A DNA stretch of 20,977 nucleotides from Protostelium mycophagum (lineage: Eukaryota; Evosea; Variosea; Protosteliida; Protosteliaceae), in NCBI GenBank assembly GCA_002081555.1, contig KV920892.1:3676-24652 (forward strand). The letters are read 5' to 3'. The notes beneath the pieces were generated by a model. It saw only the letters and a program-made list of their open reading frames with translations, searched no databases and was not told the DNA's origin. Shown in pieces: positions 20,654 through 20,977 of the stretch. Each line of letters opens with the position of its first letter. Position 1 is the stretch's first letter. The position numbers were made by a program, and so were the translations under genes.

Positions 20654-20977
20654 TTGTGAGGTGGTGGGCTGCTTTCTTTGCGGGAGGAACCTTCACAATA
20701 TTTTCTTGAGTTTATATGAAATTACGTATGGACGTCTACAACCAACATTCTACATTCCCTCAGCCGGCTGAGACCGCAAGCTAATTGGTTGAGTCAGTGA
20801 TGCGGTCCAAAAAGGGACTCGAGTTTGAGCCCCCCGAGAAACTACATCCTCGGCCTAAATGGAGGAACAGGATACTCAGAAGAACCTGAGCCAGCAGTAG
20901 GATTCACAGAGAGACAAAGAGCTGTCCGCCTCACACTCAGACGGAGTGATGAGGCAACCCTAGCCGGGCATGGCAAG
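20654..20977. other. PPAT upstream region and right window edge
   Basis: The first 110 bp should contain the PPAT promoter. Beyond it lies a tRNA-like A/B box pair. On plus, a frame is open without a stop from 20801 to the window end (59 codons), but it has no ATG and no recognisable domain. Nothing further can be supported. Confidence 0.4.
20770..20834 (+). repeat. tRNA-like Pol III promoter pair, possible SINE head
   Basis: AAGCTAATTGG at 20778-20788 resembles a tRNA A box, and GAGTTTGAGCC at 20821-20831 resembles a B box with two mismatches from GGTTCGAGCC. The 43-nt spacing is what a tRNA would have. The arms do not fold into a proper cloverleaf (the T stem fails to pair), so this is not a working tRNA gene. 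A tRNA-derived SINE fragment or an old tRNA pseudogene fits better. Confidence 0.35.

Overview
The window is nuclear DNA from a gene-dense eukaryote. Nearly every gene is broken by many very short GT-AG introns (mostly 34-80 nt, a few near 240 nt). Spacers are often under 120 bp and genes alternate freely between strands. The gene set is eukaryotic: RBX1, coatomer zeta, RPL23, RNPS1, AMMECR1, a tyrosine phosphatase and GPI-anchored surface proteins. No bacterial operons, rRNA or CRISPR arrays are visible. The compact introns, folate-receptor-like and temptin/FN3 surface proteins, and a 4Fe-4S type amidophosphoribosyltransferase suggest a free-living amoeboid protist, perhaps a protosteloid amoebozoan. 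That placement is inference; no database was searched. All splice sites were read by eye from GT-AG signals, phase and family similarity. Apart from RBX1, every gene model below closes in frame.

Left part (1-7407, all plus strand): a 197-bp direct repeat, then RBX1 (last exon not found), an unresolved 0.7-kb stretch, coatomer zeta, ribosomal protein L23, a protein tyrosine phosphatase with a myristoylation-type N terminus, and mitochondrial methionyl-tRNA formyltransferase.

Middle (7461-12663): an RNPS1-like SR protein on minus, converging on the formyltransferase. Next, also on minus, is a probable fusion of a GFA/CENP-V zinc domain with a PuuE-type polysaccharide-deacetylase (allantoinase) domain. 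NAD kinase starts divergently from it across 111 bp.

Right part (12790-20977): two folate-receptor-like paralogues head to head, one with a transmembrane anchor and one with a GPI-type tail. They are followed by AMMECR1, a coiled-coil protein converging on it with 18 bp between stop codons, a temptin-like/fibronectin III/GPI surface protein, and amidophosphoribosyltransferase (first step of purine synthesis). The right edge has a tRNA-like Pol III promoter pair that may be the head of a SINE.

The genes are mostly unrelated housekeeping loci and do not form one pathway. The items most worth a second look are the GFA-PuuE fusion, the folate-receptor-like pair with a 42-bp duplication at one stop codon, the temptin-FN3-GPI protein, and the 9-nt RBX1 microexon carrying a zinc ligand.
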